Positions 7,723-14,502 of a stretch of DNA of 27,987 nucleotides are shown piece by piece. Origin of the DNA: a virus; IMG/VR virus record IMGVR_UViG_3300049846_000412, positions 1 to 27,987 of that record, one strand, 5' to 3'. The notes beneath the pieces are model-generated. The model ran no database searches and had not been told where the DNA came from. It was given only the letters and a program-made list of their open reading frames with translations. Both the position numbers and the translations under genes were made by a program. The first letter of the stretch is position 1, and each line of letters starts with the position of its first letter.

Positions 7723-8495
7723 CACAATTAGCACAAATCGAACCCGCTCTTATTTCCAATTTGGTTATCAAGGGCGATCTGTCAGGACTAACGCCAGAGC
7801 AAAAAGTTGAGTATTACAAACTCTTCTGCGAACGGTTAGGACTTGATGCACTCACCCAGCCCTTTAAACTCCTTCGTTTGAACGGTAAGGAAATCCTCTA
7901 CTGCGACCGCTCCGGGGCGCAACAGTTGAACAAAAAGCATAACGTCAGCCACGAGGTAAAGAGCAGGGAAACTTCAGGCGATTTGTATATCGTAACCTGT
8001 CGGGCCTCACTTTCAGACGGACGCTTTACCGAATCCATCGGTGCGGTAAACATCAAGGGACTTTCAGGTGACAATCTGGCCAATGCCCTAATGAAGGGCG
8101 AAACCAAAGCCAAACGCAGGGCAACCCTTGACCTTTTAGGATTGGGAATCCTTGACGAAACCGAAGCGGAAACGATCAAGGACGCAGTGGTGATTCCTGA
8201 CGAAGTGTTTAGGAGTGCTGACGAGTTGAAAGATGACTACCTAAAACTCCTTACCGAGTTGGAACAGGTGACCAAAAGAAACCCGCCCTATACAGACAGG
8301 CTTCTTCCCGATAACTGGCAACGTGAGCAGACGCAGGAGAACTTCCTGAAAGCTATCGACCATGTGAAAAAGTTGATTCAACAGGAGCGCGACTTGCGCC
8401 ACGTACCGCACACGGTGGAAGAGGTTAACGCGATGATTACCCGTGCCGCTGATCTGGACGATTACAAGGAAGAACGCAGAAATAACAAGAAATGA
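7719..8495 (+). CDS. Putative ssDNA-annealing recombination protein
   Basis: A 258-residue protein. The frame opens earlier (7644), but ATG 7719 gives the ATGA overlap with the upstream gene and the natural start MTQLAQIEPALISNL. The core, about residues 30-145, has the pattern GLDALTQPFKLLRLNGKEIL, YCDRSGAQQL, a VTCRASLSDGR strand, GAVNIKGLSG, NALMKGETKAKRRATLDLLG and LGILDETE. I know this pattern from a widespread phage family found beside recombination and ssDNA-binding genes and thought to resemble RecT/Rad52-type annealing proteins. The C-terminal 100 residues are charged helices. The role, annealing single strands during replication-recombination, is family-based inference. It is coupled to the next gene by ATGA. 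Confidence 0.6.
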   Translation: MTQLAQIEPALISNLVIKGDLSGLTPEQKVEYYKLFCERLGLDALTQPFKLLRLNGKEILYCDRSGAQQLNKKHNVSHEVKSRETSGDLYIVTCRASLSDGRFTESIGAVNIKGLSGDNLANALMKGETKAKRRATLDLLGLGILDETEAETIKDAVVIPDEVFRSADELKDDYLKLLTELEQVTKRNPPYTDRLLPDNWQREQTQENFLKAIDHVKKLIQQERDLRHVPHTVEEVNAMITRAADLDDYKEERRNNKK

Positions 8496-8839
8496 CTTTA
8501 GCGGTAATAGTTGAAGGGGTAAGAACCCGCAAGGATCGAACGCTGGCCGTAACGCTTGGCACACAAGAAGTCAGCCCCTCACAAGCTGGCCAACTGGTAG
8601 AAATGACGGGTAAGCTGTGCGCCGTGTATTTGACGGAAAAAGAAAGCATACCACAGGAGGTGATAGACGCAGTTGACGAAGCGGACTTCGACCGACCGGG
8701 AAAGACGCAGAGCCAAAGAATCCGCGGTGTGCTTTACAAGTTATTCGAGCAGGATGCAGAAGGGTTCAAAACCTTTGACGAATACTATCACAACAAGACG
8801 GAGAAATATATCGAACACCTAAAATTAAAAATTAAATAA
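8492..8839 (+). CDS. Recombination-associated small protein, unknown function
   Basis: A 115-residue protein. Residues 1-55 form a small beta domain (LAVIVEGVRTRKDRTLAVTL...), and 70-115 a helical region with QSQRIRGVLYKLFEQ, then FKTFDEYYHNKTEKYIEHLK. This helical pattern recurs in proteins downstream of annealing proteins in Bacteroidota phages, as far as I recall, so a role with the upstream recombinase is plausible. It has a 4-bp overlap with that gene. No catalytic motif is seen. The following 103 bases hold no convincing gene. Confidence 0.6.
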   Translation: MTLAVIVEGVRTRKDRTLAVTLGTQEVSPSQAGQLVEMTGKLCAVYLTEKESIPQEVIDAVDEADFDRPGKTQSQRIRGVLYKLFEQDAEGFKTFDEYYHNKTEKYIEHLKLKIK

Positions 8840-8846
8840 CAAAACC

Positions 8847-8894
8847 ATGAACACCGAATTGATAAAAACGATCCAAAAATTGTCAATGGATTAG
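8847..8894 (+). other. 15-codon ORF in an otherwise empty gap, possible gene remnant
   Basis: ATG 8847 opens MNTELIKTIQKLSMD and stops at TAG 8892-8894, eight bases after the previous gene. It looks like the natural beginning of a helical protein cut off early. The rest of the gap up to 8942 has no frame that continues it clearly. It may be a gene remnant left by a deletion, or chance. Confidence 0.2.
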
Positions 8895-8942
8895 TTTGGT
8901 ATTACTTGTCACCTATTGACCCAAAATAAAAACCAAAATCCA

Positions 8943-9146
8943 ATGAGTTACGAACAGAAACCAGGAGGCGGGAGCCTCTTTAAGAACACCAAGAAGAAAG
9001 AAGATAAACACCCCGAATACACAGGGGAAATTGTTACACCTGAAGGAAAGAAGTACCGCCTTGCCGCATGGATCAAGGAGGGGAAGAACGGTAAATTTTT
9101 CTCGCTCAAAATGAGCGTACCGCAAGAAAAGGATCTGCCATTCTGA
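8943..9146 (+). CDS. Small basic phage protein, beta-rich
   Basis: A 67-residue protein. The frame could begin at TTG 8916, but ATG 8943 gives the natural start MSYEQKPGGGSLFKNTKKKE. After a basic Gly/Lys-rich tail, residues 28-67 (YTGEIVTPEGKKYRLAAWIK, then FFSLKMSVPQE) form a three-strand pattern common in small phage proteins near recombination genes, with a DLPF end. The PF end recalls the acidic tip of ssDNA-binding proteins, but it is too short to be one. Function unknown; two bases separate it from the next gene. Confidence 0.6.
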   Translation: MSYEQKPGGGSLFKNTKKKEDKHPEYTGEIVTPEGKKYRLAAWIKEGKNGKFFSLKMSVPQEKDLPF

Positions 9147-9148
9147 TT

Positions 9149-9331
9149 ATGCCAAGAGTCAGTGCCGGTGATTCAGAGTACGTGCATCCGTACCTGATCC
9201 CAAGAAAATACATTCAAATCGCTTCGGAAAGATTAGCAAACGACAAAGGCTCACTTGGGCCTAAGTACAGGAAACTACTCGCCAAGCAGATCGCAGACTG
9301 TTACAAAGAAATGGGAAAGAGAGCATTATGA
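9149..9331 (+). CDS. Small early protein, unknown function
   Basis: A 60-residue basic helical protein (MPRVSAGDSEYVHPYLIPRK, then a Lys/Arg-rich helix with one Cys). It starts two bases after the previous gene and overlaps the HTH gene downstream by 4 bp. No motif is recognised. Confidence 0.55.
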   Translation: MPRVSAGDSEYVHPYLIPRKYIQIASERLANDKGSLGPKYRKLLAKQIADCYKEMGKRAL

Positions 9332-9528
9332 ACGCAGATGAAATCAAACACTGGTTAAGTCACGGCGATCTTAAAAGGTTGTCCGAGATGTTCGGGATAG
9401 ACCGATCAACTGCTTCAAAAGTTCTTCACGGTAAGGTCAGGAGGTTTGACTTCCTGGCGGCACTCATAGCGAAGGCTAACGAAAACAGGACATTAATCAA
9501 TTCAGGACTTGAAAGACTAAAGCAATGA
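9328..9528 (+). CDS. Small helix-turn-helix (Cro/XRE-like) DNA-binding protein
   Basis: A 66-residue protein. Residues about 12-40 (HGDLKRLSEMFGIDRSTASK) make a helix-turn-helix: a helix with the LSEMFGID turn and a recognition helix RSTASKVLHGKVR, as in Cro/XRE-type regulators where VLxGK closes the motif. The remainder is a helix (FLAALIAKANENRTLINSG). It probably regulates phage transcription. It is coupled by ATGA overlaps at both ends. Its operator is not identified. Confidence 0.7.
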   Translation: MNADEIKHWLSHGDLKRLSEMFGIDRSTASKVLHGKVRRFDFLAALIAKANENRTLINSGLERLKQ

Positions 9529-9758
9529 AACGCGACATAATAGCAGAGATCAACCGCGAGAACAGGAATAGGCTTTTGTGGCCTGTTTATACCGCACTCG
9601 CCCTTCCGTTGGTGGTTATATCAACTATCCTGATGGTTTACGCCTACGGGCCTGAGATAGACTATTGGGCATCAAGGCATCCTTATTTGATTCTATCCAT
9701 CCTGGTTCCTATGTGCCTGTTCGGATTATGGCGGTTATTTAAGTCGTTCGTATGGTGA
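9525..9758 (+). CDS. Small two-helix membrane protein
   Basis: A 77-residue protein with two hydrophobic segments, about residues 19-41 (WPVYTALALPLVVISTILMV) and 51-72 (RHPYLILSILVPMCLFGLWR), joined by a short polar loop. The N-terminus is charged (MKRDIIAEINRENRNRL), so both ends are probably cytoplasmic. Its early-operon position argues against a role in lysis; superinfection exclusion or another membrane role is possible but unsupported. It overlaps the HTH gene by 4 bp. Confidence 0.6.
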   Translation: MKRDIIAEINRENRNRLLWPVYTALALPLVVISTILMVYAYGPEIDYWASRHPYLILSILVPMCLFGLWRLFKSFVW

Positions 9759-9777
9759 TGGTAAAAATAAAACACAC

Positions 9778-11166
9778 ATGAAACAGACAAAACTATTTGA
9801 AGAAAAGATTGAACTAATCGCGTTGCCATCTGTGATAGGCTCCGGCTACGAAACACAAGTGGCTAAACTGGCCCTTGAAGATAAGGTTGCTTATCGTGCA
9901 GCCCGTAAGAATATGCAGATTCATTCGGCAATCATCCTAAAGATAAATGATGAATTTTCGGGGTTCTTCACTTTCCAGGTTAACCACGAGGTAAAAGAGT
10001 TTTGTTTACTTCAATCTGCCATGCTTTTAGACCGTAAGGACAAGGCTATTTATAGCATGATGGTTGAGGAGATTATCAAACAAAATACCTACGGGTATCC
10101 AATGATAATGACCGTATCACAGAAACATGATCTTGAATGTCCTTCAGTTTTTGCGGCCATTGGATTTAAGGAATATCTGAATCTAAGTGGATATTCATAC
10201 ATGGTCTATGGCACATTGGAACAAGTAAGAATGAAGCGCCTTGCCCATGCCACGATGACAAACGTCTGGAACTCAACTAAGGGCGACTGGCTTAAGATGA
10301 AAAAAGAGTGGAACGAAAGGATAGAAGAAGCTGGTAAAAAACACGGGATAGAAAACCCTAAGTATGCTTCTCGCGAGGGTGCATGGCAGGGTGAAAATGG
10401 GATGGCTAACGTAGTGTTGGCAAAGCAAAGCGTAGAGGGTGATGAGATAAAAGACGACCGGAGCAAGTCACTTAATCACAATGTATCCGTACTTGACCCT
10501 GTGGCCTGTGAGGTTATACTACGTTTCTTCATGCCCACCGATGGCGTAAGGGTTTACAATCCTTTTGGCGGTGGTGTTCAAATGGGCTTTGTCACTGGAT
10601 GGTATACTTTTGAATACCTTTCAAGTGAGATCAGACAAAACCAATGTGACGCAAACAATGCCATTTGTAAGGATTTCTACAATACTAAGTGGCTTAAATC
10701 AGACACATCTAAGTTCACCCCAAAGCAAAACTACGACCTTATTTTTACCTGTCCACCATATTACCAGGTTGAGGATTATCTGGACTATGACGGCAACCCG
10801 CCAGAGGGTGAACTAAATTCATTGCCAACTTACGAAGAGTTTAGGGACACGCTTTTTAAGGGCTACAAAAACGCTATTGATGTACTGAATGACAACTGCT
10901 TTTTTGTGGTCATGACTGGCGACAGCAGGGATAAAAACGGGGCTTACTATGGATGTGAAGCTGAGCACGAATTGTTTTTTAAAGAGCAGGGGCTACACAT
11001 TTATAACAAGATTGTCTATTTGGAATCTGAATTTACACGCCTTGCCCATGCTAAGAGGACATTGGATTACCGCAAATTCCCCAAAAGGGAGCAAAAGATA
11101 CTTGTCTTTTTCAAGGGTGACATGAAAACTATTAAGGATAGATTCCCTAAGATTGGCCGGTTGTGA
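9778..11166 (+). CDS. Fused GNAT-like domain and DNA methylase-like domain
   Basis: A 462-residue protein. Residues about 15-145 look like a GNAT acetyltransferase fold: central strands AIILKINDEFSGFFTF, a helix, and the late AAIGFKEYLNLSGYSYMVYG. Residues about 235-450 look like an amino-DNA methyltransferase with a motif-I-like YNPFGGG at 260-266 (Asn where Asp is usual) and catalytic motif IV TCPPYYQVEDY at 324-334, then GDSRDKNG and a KILVFFKG strand. The methylase part matches a phage DNA methylase family I know. GNAT folds on DNA recall Mom of phage Mu, so an unusual adenine modification is conceivable. It overlaps the next gene by 4 bp, and the pair is more A+T-rich than the neighbours. 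Confidence 0.65.
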   Translation: MKQTKLFEEKIELIALPSVIGSGYETQVAKLALEDKVAYRAARKNMQIHSAIILKINDEFSGFFTFQVNHEVKEFCLLQSAMLLDRKDKAIYSMMVEEIIKQNTYGYPMIMTVSQKHDLECPSVFAAIGFKEYLNLSGYSYMVYGTLEQVRMKRLAHATMTNVWNSTKGDWLKMKKEWNERIEEAGKKHGIENPKYASREGAWQGENGMANVVLAKQSVEGDEIKDDRSKSLNHNVSVLDPVACEVILRFFMPTDGVRVYNPFGGGVQMGFVTGWYTFEYLSSEIRQNQCDANNAICKDFYNTKWLKSDTSKFTPKQNYDLIFTCPPYYQVEDYLDYDGNPPEGELNSLPTYEEFRDTLFKGYKNAIDVLNDNCFFVVMTGDSRDKNGAYYGCEAEHELFFKEQGLHIYNKIVYLESEFTRLAHAKRTLDYRKFPKREQKILVFFKGDMKTIKDRFPKIGRL

Positions 11167-11960
11167 AAACCTACTTACCATACATAAGCCTACAAAAAAA
11201 TGGTAGGGGTATTTGGGACTTGGATGTATCTAAGGGTTGCCGATCTGGGATGGCTGAACCTGGTGGATGTTATGGTGAATGCTACGCCGCTAAGTCAGCC
11301 GCAAGGCGTGGTATAGATTTCTCAAATACAGTTTTGAGGCACTTCAAAAACCGCGCACACCAAGAGCAGATTATAAGGGAGATTAACAAAGCAGACATGA
11401 AGTTTATAAGGATTGGATGTAGCGGTGACCCGTCAGAAAATTGGGAGCATACATTTTTAATTCTTAGAAAAATTCAAAGCGTAAACAAGGAGATTGTGAT
11501 TATTACAAAACATTGGACAGAGATACCCGAAAGACTTTTGCATGAATTGTGCGGGTTCAATGTGTGTATTAACACTTCAGTTTCAGCCCTTAGCGTTAGC
11601 ACGCTGACCCATTGTGTCGATCAATTCCACAGGCTAAAGCCATTTTGTAAATCGGTGCTAAGGATTGTTTCTTGTGACTTTAACCAGGGAAACGAAACCG
11701 GCAGAAGATTGTCAAGAATACAGGATGAGCTATTTAAAAACTCGCCAATAGTCGATACTGTTTTCAGGGCTTCAAAGAAAAGCCATTGGGTAACGGATGG
11801 GATAATAAACATCAAAAAGTCAAAGTTTATGAGTTCAGTTCAGTACATAAGCAAGAGAAACCGGAAGACATACTTGGGTAAGTGTGGCCCATGTAAAGAG
11901 CAATGTGGGATATTTAACGATGTTTTACGGGTTAGTCAGCCACAAATTTCACTTCTATGA
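11163..11960 (+). CDS. Cys-rich radical-SAM-like protein
   Basis: A 265-residue protein. Near the N-terminus three cysteines (C26, C36, C40) lie in GCRSGMAEPGGCYGECYAAK. This C-x9-C-x3-C pattern with CYA recalls the phage Gp37/Gp68 (DUF5131-like) radical-SAM relatives, whose motif also ends in CYAE, though the spacing is not the classical CxxxCxxC. Strands FIRIGCSGDPSENW at 81-94 and IVIITKHW at 111-118 fit a TIM-barrel layout with a SAM-binding Gly motif. A second cluster CGPCKEQC at 241-248 could bind another iron-sulfur centre or zinc. Its coupling by ATGA to the GNAT-methylase suggests joint action, possibly DNA modification; the reaction is unknown. Confidence 0.5.
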   Translation: MKTYLPYISLQKNGRGIWDLDVSKGCRSGMAEPGGCYGECYAAKSAARRGIDFSNTVLRHFKNRAHQEQIIREINKADMKFIRIGCSGDPSENWEHTFLILRKIQSVNKEIVIITKHWTEIPERLLHELCGFNVCINTSVSALSVSTLTHCVDQFHRLKPFCKSVLRIVSCDFNQGNETGRRLSRIQDELFKNSPIVDTVFRASKKSHWVTDGIINIKKSKFMSSVQYISKRNRKTYLGKCGPCKEQCGIFNDVLRVSQPQISLL

Positions 11961-12175
11961 GCAAACGAGGAAAAGTCAGTAGCGGGTCAATGGATGGTGT
12001 ACATCCTTACACCAGGCCGGAATTTTGGACTAATCCCAAGAACTGGTACTGGTGGGAGCGGAAGGAGATGTACACGCCTGGGGGCAGGGATTACCTTTTC
12101 GGGGTAGTCAGGGCGGCCCAGAAGGAGCTGGATAAGAAGGCTAAGGCTGACTATTTGCCCCATTTGCATAAGTGA
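11957..12175 (+). CDS. Small Trp-rich basic protein, unknown function
   Basis: A 72-residue protein in a 4-bp overlap with the radical-SAM-like gene. The middle is unusually aromatic (RPEFWTNPKNWYWWERKEMY), followed by PGGRDYLFGVVRAAQKEL and a Lys-rich helix. No metal or catalytic motif is seen. The end of the gene carries the -33 element of the next promoter. It may belong to the upstream pair or be a separate small nucleic-acid-binding protein. Confidence 0.55.
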   Translation: MSKRGKVSSGSMDGVHPYTRPEFWTNPKNWYWWERKEMYTPGGRDYLFGVVRAAQKELDKKAKADYLPHLHK

Positions 12176-12193
12176 GTAATTAGTTTATCTTTG
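12164..12193 (+). promoter_or_regulatory. Second early promoter, Bacteroidota consensus
   Basis: TTG at 12164-12166, a 19-bp spacer and TATCTTTG at 12186-12193 match TTG-N19-TAnnTTTG exactly. The -33 part lies in the last codons of the preceding gene. Transcription would begin near 12200, just upstream of a 28-codon ORF and a terminator-like hairpin, and then enter the replication genes. Confidence 0.85.
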
Positions 12194-12207
12194 CAATGCT
12201 ACTTCGG

Positions 12208-12294
12208 ATGAACATTATAAAAGAATCCCCAGTCTATCGCGTGTCCGGCTCATTTCTCCGGAGTAGCCGCGTGGTAGCTGGGGTATTTTTTTGA
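12208..12294 (+). CDS. Leader ORF across the terminator hairpin
   Basis: ATG 12208 begins a 28-residue frame (MNIIKESPVYRVSGSF...) that ends at TGA 12292-12294, four bases before the ATG of the replication gene. It covers the whole hairpin, so a translating ribosome would keep it open. It begins about 8 bases after the inferred transcription start. It may be a real leader peptide or an accident of the structured sequence. Confidence 0.3.
   Translation: MNIIKESPVYRVSGSFLRSSRVVAGVFF
12227..12292 (+). terminator. Terminator-like/attenuator hairpin before the replication gene
   Basis: CCCCAG (12227-12232) pairs with CTGGGG (12278-12283). After a bulged T the stem continues with CTATCGCG against CGTGGTAG (8 pairs, two G-T), and an inner CGGCT/AGCCG stem adds more. 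The hairpin is followed by TA and seven T (12286-12292). This is an intrinsic terminator shape placed between the promoter near 12164 and the ATG at 12298, so it would produce an RNA of about 90 bases or act as an attenuator. Confidence 0.7.
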
Positions 12295-12297
12295 CTT

Positions 12298-13020
12298 ATG
12301 GCCAACAAACGTATGATTAGAGATTGGACAGCATCTGAAAAGATGGACGAACTTACTCCACAGGCAGAGGTATTTTTTACCCGCCTGATTATGAAAGTGG
12401 ATGACTTTGGAGTATTCCCAAACAATGACCGACTGCTTAGGTCTGCATTATTCCCGCTAAAGAACTATGGAATTATTGAGGTAGGAGCATGGAAAAAGGA
12501 ATGTTTATCACTTGGCCTGGTAATTACTTTCAAGGCCGATGGCAAGGAATATTTAGCCATTAAGAACTTTGACCAGAAGCTACGCCGTATGCATCACACC
12601 TATCCGCCGCCACCTGTCGGACAAGTGACGGACAGTGAGCGGACAAGTGACGGACAAGTGACGGACAAAAGACCGCCTGAAGTAGAAGTAGAAGAGAAGA
12701 AGAAAGAAGTAGAAGAAGAAGGCGTGTCGTTTGATGATCTTTTTTTAAGGGCTTTTGATGAAATCACCTGCGAACGCCTGCAAATGACCTTTAAAAACAT
12801 TCCTGACCTGGGGCGCGAACTTCAAATGTTCCGCACAAAATGCGACAATGCGCCGGAAGATTACTACAAAAGGGACGTTTCTGGCCTCAGGTTAGCTTTT
12901 CAATACCAGTTAAAAAATTACAGAAATGGAAAATCTGCCAAAACCTTACAAGACACAAACGCTGAGATTGACCGGATCATTAAAGCCAGATACGGTAATC
13001 AGGGAGCAGAGCAAGAGTGA
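12298..13020 (+). CDS. Replication initiation/replisome-organizer-like protein
   Basis: A 240-residue protein. Residues 1-105 resemble the N-terminal winged-helix domain of phage replisome organizers (MIRDWTASEKMDELTPQAEV, FFTRLIMKVDDFGVF, NNDRLLRSALFP, then KEYLAIKNFDQKL). Residues 106-145 are a low-complexity linker encoded by five 11-bp direct repeats and a purine-rich run. Residues 147-240 are a helical C-terminal part (EITCERLQMTFKNIP...). A replication protein with iterons inside its own gene is the arrangement of lambda O. ATG 12298 follows a terminator U-run by five bases. Its end overlaps the next gene by 95 bp. The assignment is by resemblance and context. Confidence 0.6.
   Translation: MANKRMIRDWTASEKMDELTPQAEVFFTRLIMKVDDFGVFPNNDRLLRSALFPLKNYGIIEVGAWKKECLSLGLVITFKADGKEYLAIKNFDQKLRRMHHTYPPPPVGQVTDSERTSDGQVTDKRPPEVEVEEKKKEVEEEGVSFDDLFLRAFDEITCERLQMTFKNIPDLGRELQMFRTKCDNAPEDYYKRDVSGLRLAFQYQLKNYRNGKSAKTLQDTNAEIDRIIKARYGNQGAEQE
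12618..12672 (+). repeat. Five 11-bp iterons, candidate replication origin
   Basis: The unit CGGACAAGTGA is repeated with an exact 11-bp period: 12618, 12629 (variant CGGACAGTGAG), 12640, 12651 and 12662 (variant CGGACAAAAGA). Units 1, 3 and 4 are identical. Eleven is not a multiple of three, so the protein repeats only every three units, which argues for selection on DNA rather than protein. A strongly purine-biased stretch follows at about 12678-12722. Iterons plus an asymmetric purine-rich region inside a replication gene match the layout of lambdoid origins. Confidence 0.7.
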
Positions 13021-13570
13021 GGTAGTTACCGAACTTGCAAAGCAACTTGCGGTATTGGCGGCCCTGTACAATATCAAGGATTACACCGCCGTAAATGCGT
13101 CAGTATTAGCCGAATGGATATATGAAACCTACCAATATGAGCAACTCGAAACAGTCTACAAATGCCTTAGAAATCCGCCAGTTACTGATGAGAGAATTTG
13201 GCGACTCACCCCAGACGTTATACGATCTTGGATGCTGGTTTATCTTGATCGCGCTGCTCTTGAAAGAGAAAAAGCTATCCATAACGAAAGGTTCAAAGAG
13301 GAGCCAGAAGGAGAAGTTGACCCGCGACTTGAAGAATGGCTCAAAGAACTTGAGAAAAAGGAAACCGCAGTCAGGCCGATCACGGAAGAGGAAATAAAAA
13401 AAGAAGGGGGTGAACGCCCAGCGGCCCCTAAATACATCCCACCGGGGAAAGAGTATTACGTTTTAAAGCAGTTGCAGATCAGATACGGGCGGGAGTGTAC
13501 GGACTTACACACGGGCAGAGTTAAACCCGGGATGCCCTCGTTCGATGAATGGTTACTAATGCAAAAATGA
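12926..13570 (+). CDS. Replication-module protein, unknown function
   Basis: A 214-residue protein. ATG 12926 (MENLPKPYKTQTLRLTGSLK) overlaps the previous gene by 95 bp in another frame; the only later in-frame starts are TTGs, so this start is kept with caution. Residues 30-110 are helical (LAKQLAVLAALYNIKDYTAV, then WIYETYQYEQLETVYKCLRN and TPDVIRSWMLVYLDR), followed by a charged Glu/Lys linker and a C-terminal GKEYYVLKQLQIRYG...FDEWLLMQ. The pattern recalls proteins next to initiators in Bacteroidota phages, possibly loader-like. It overlaps the MerR-like gene by 4 bp. Confidence 0.55.
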   Translation: MENLPKPYKTQTLRLTGSLKPDTVIREQSKSEVVTELAKQLAVLAALYNIKDYTAVNASVLAEWIYETYQYEQLETVYKCLRNPPVTDERIWRLTPDVIRSWMLVYLDRAALEREKAIHNERFKEEPEGEVDPRLEEWLKELEKKETAVRPITEEEIKKEGGERPAAPKYIPPGKEYYVLKQLQIRYGRECTDLHTGRVKPGMPSFDEWLLMQK

Positions 13571-13845
13571 AATACTACGATAAACCAATAGAAAAAATCT
13601 ACTGGAGTGTTGGCGAAGCCGCGCTGATTGTCGGCGTACCACCGTCAAAGGTGCGCTACTGGCTCAAACACTTCGACCTTGACGGCTATGTGAATCGCAG
13701 CCATCACCGTTCCCCGTTCGGGGCTAACCGCAGGCTGACCGCCAAAGACATCAACCGCCTGTTTGAGATCAAGCGATTGTTACAGGTCGAGGGCTTGCAC
13801 ATCTGGGCGGCAAAAAAACGAATCAAACAATATGCACCAGCTTGA
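13567..13845 (+). CDS. MerR-family DNA-binding protein
   Basis: A 92-residue protein. ATG 13567 is chosen over GTG 13549 because it forms an ATGA overlap with the upstream stop. Residues 11-36 (YWSVGEAALIVGVPPSKVRY) are a MerR winged helix-turn-helix, followed by a wing with NRRLTAKDINRLFEIKRLLQ and an EGLHIWAAKKRI helix, the usual MerR N-terminal domain. There is no effector domain, so it is a compact DNA-binding regulator, plausibly of the phage's own genes. The family call is secure; the target is unknown. Confidence 0.85.
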   Translation: MKYYDKPIEKIYWSVGEAALIVGVPPSKVRYWLKHFDLDGYVNRSHHRSPFGANRRLTAKDINRLFEIKRLLQVEGLHIWAAKKRIKQYAPA

Positions 13846-14122
13846 CATCTTCTACAACACCACCCGCCTACAGGGCGAGGAGTTGAAAGTGGCCAAGACG
13901 AGGGCCGCTAACCAGACTGACAGGATTTTGAAAATCTTTCAAGATCATCCCTATATTTGGTTCACCCCGTGGGAGATTCATTTCTACACGGGCCAGCAGA
14001 TGATGATAACCAGCGTTAGAAGGGCTATCACCACGCTGACCGATCAGGGGTATTTGGTAAAGGGAGAGCGGCGCAAGTCGGGGCCGGCGAATGAGACTAA
14101 CTATACCTGGAAACTTAAATGA
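13832..14122 (+). CDS. Winged-helix DNA-binding-like protein
   Basis: A 96-residue protein. ATG 13832 gives a 14-bp overlap with the MerR gene; the earlier open frame is not needed. The layout is helix (ANQTDRILKIFQDHP), FTPWEIHFYTG, helix (SVRRAITTLTDQGYLVKGER), then a wing ending NYTWKLK: a classic winged-helix of the kind found in phage homologues where ITTLTDQGYL is the recognition helix. It probably binds DNA and adds to the regulators in this cluster. Target unknown. Confidence 0.65.
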   Translation: MHQLDIFYNTTRLQGEELKVAKTRAANQTDRILKIFQDHPYIWFTPWEIHFYTGQQMMITSVRRAITTLTDQGYLVKGERRKSGPANETNYTWKLK

Positions 14123-14123
14123 T

Positions 14124-14237
14124 ATGAGCATACGAACAGGAATTTGCAAATACTGTGGGGAGACAAAATTGGAGCATCTTTCTATTACATCCCACCGGGG
14201 AAAGACTAACGTGTTTCTCTCCTCCGGCAAATCTTAA
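14124..14237 (+). CDS. Possible small zinc-knuckle protein
   Basis: A 37-codon frame from ATG 14124 to TAA 14235-14237, one base after the previous stop. It reads MSIRTGICKYCGETKLEHLS followed by THR-rich residues, with one CxxC pair (Cys8, Cys11). The CKYCGE start is typical of zinc-binding phage peptides, but a second metal pair is absent, so it may be truncated. The 58 bases after it hold no gene I can support. Confidence 0.35.
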   Translation: MSIRTGICKYCGETKLEHLSITSHRGKTNVFLSSGKS

Positions 14238-14295
14238 CAGGGATAACCCAACGGTAGGGCATAAGAAAAAAGTTCTACGCATAAACTAAACGACT

Positions 14296-14502
14296 ATGGA
14301 AGCAGAGAAACTTTGGATGGAGTATGATGAAAAAGAATGGGGGGTTTGGAAAACTGCCTGTATGACATCCCGCTCCGCCTACAAGTCACAGTTGAAGAAA
14401 CGGATTTTGCAACGTATTGAAATCGAATCCCATAAAATAGTAATTGCAGGATTAAGAGATGCTCTTGCACTCATCGACCAAGTAGAACCCCCTAAAGTTT
14501 AG
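14296..14502 (+). CDS. Small helical protein, unknown function
   Basis: A 68-residue protein (MEAEKLWMEYDEKEWGVWKT...), acidic N-terminus then a basic helix SAYKSQLKKRILQRIEIESH and a hydrophobic helix. No motif is recognised. It ends in an 11-bp convergent overlap with the integrase remnant on the other strand, and is the last plus-strand gene before the attachment-site region. Confidence 0.5.
   Translation: MEAEKLWMEYDEKEWGVWKTACMTSRSAYKSQLKKRILQRIEIESHKIVIAGLRDALALIDQVEPPKV

Noticed and set aside
8891-8898. Possible -7 element TTAGTTTG before the small basic protein
   Set aside because: It has T in place of A at the second base, and no TTG lies 19 bases upstream.
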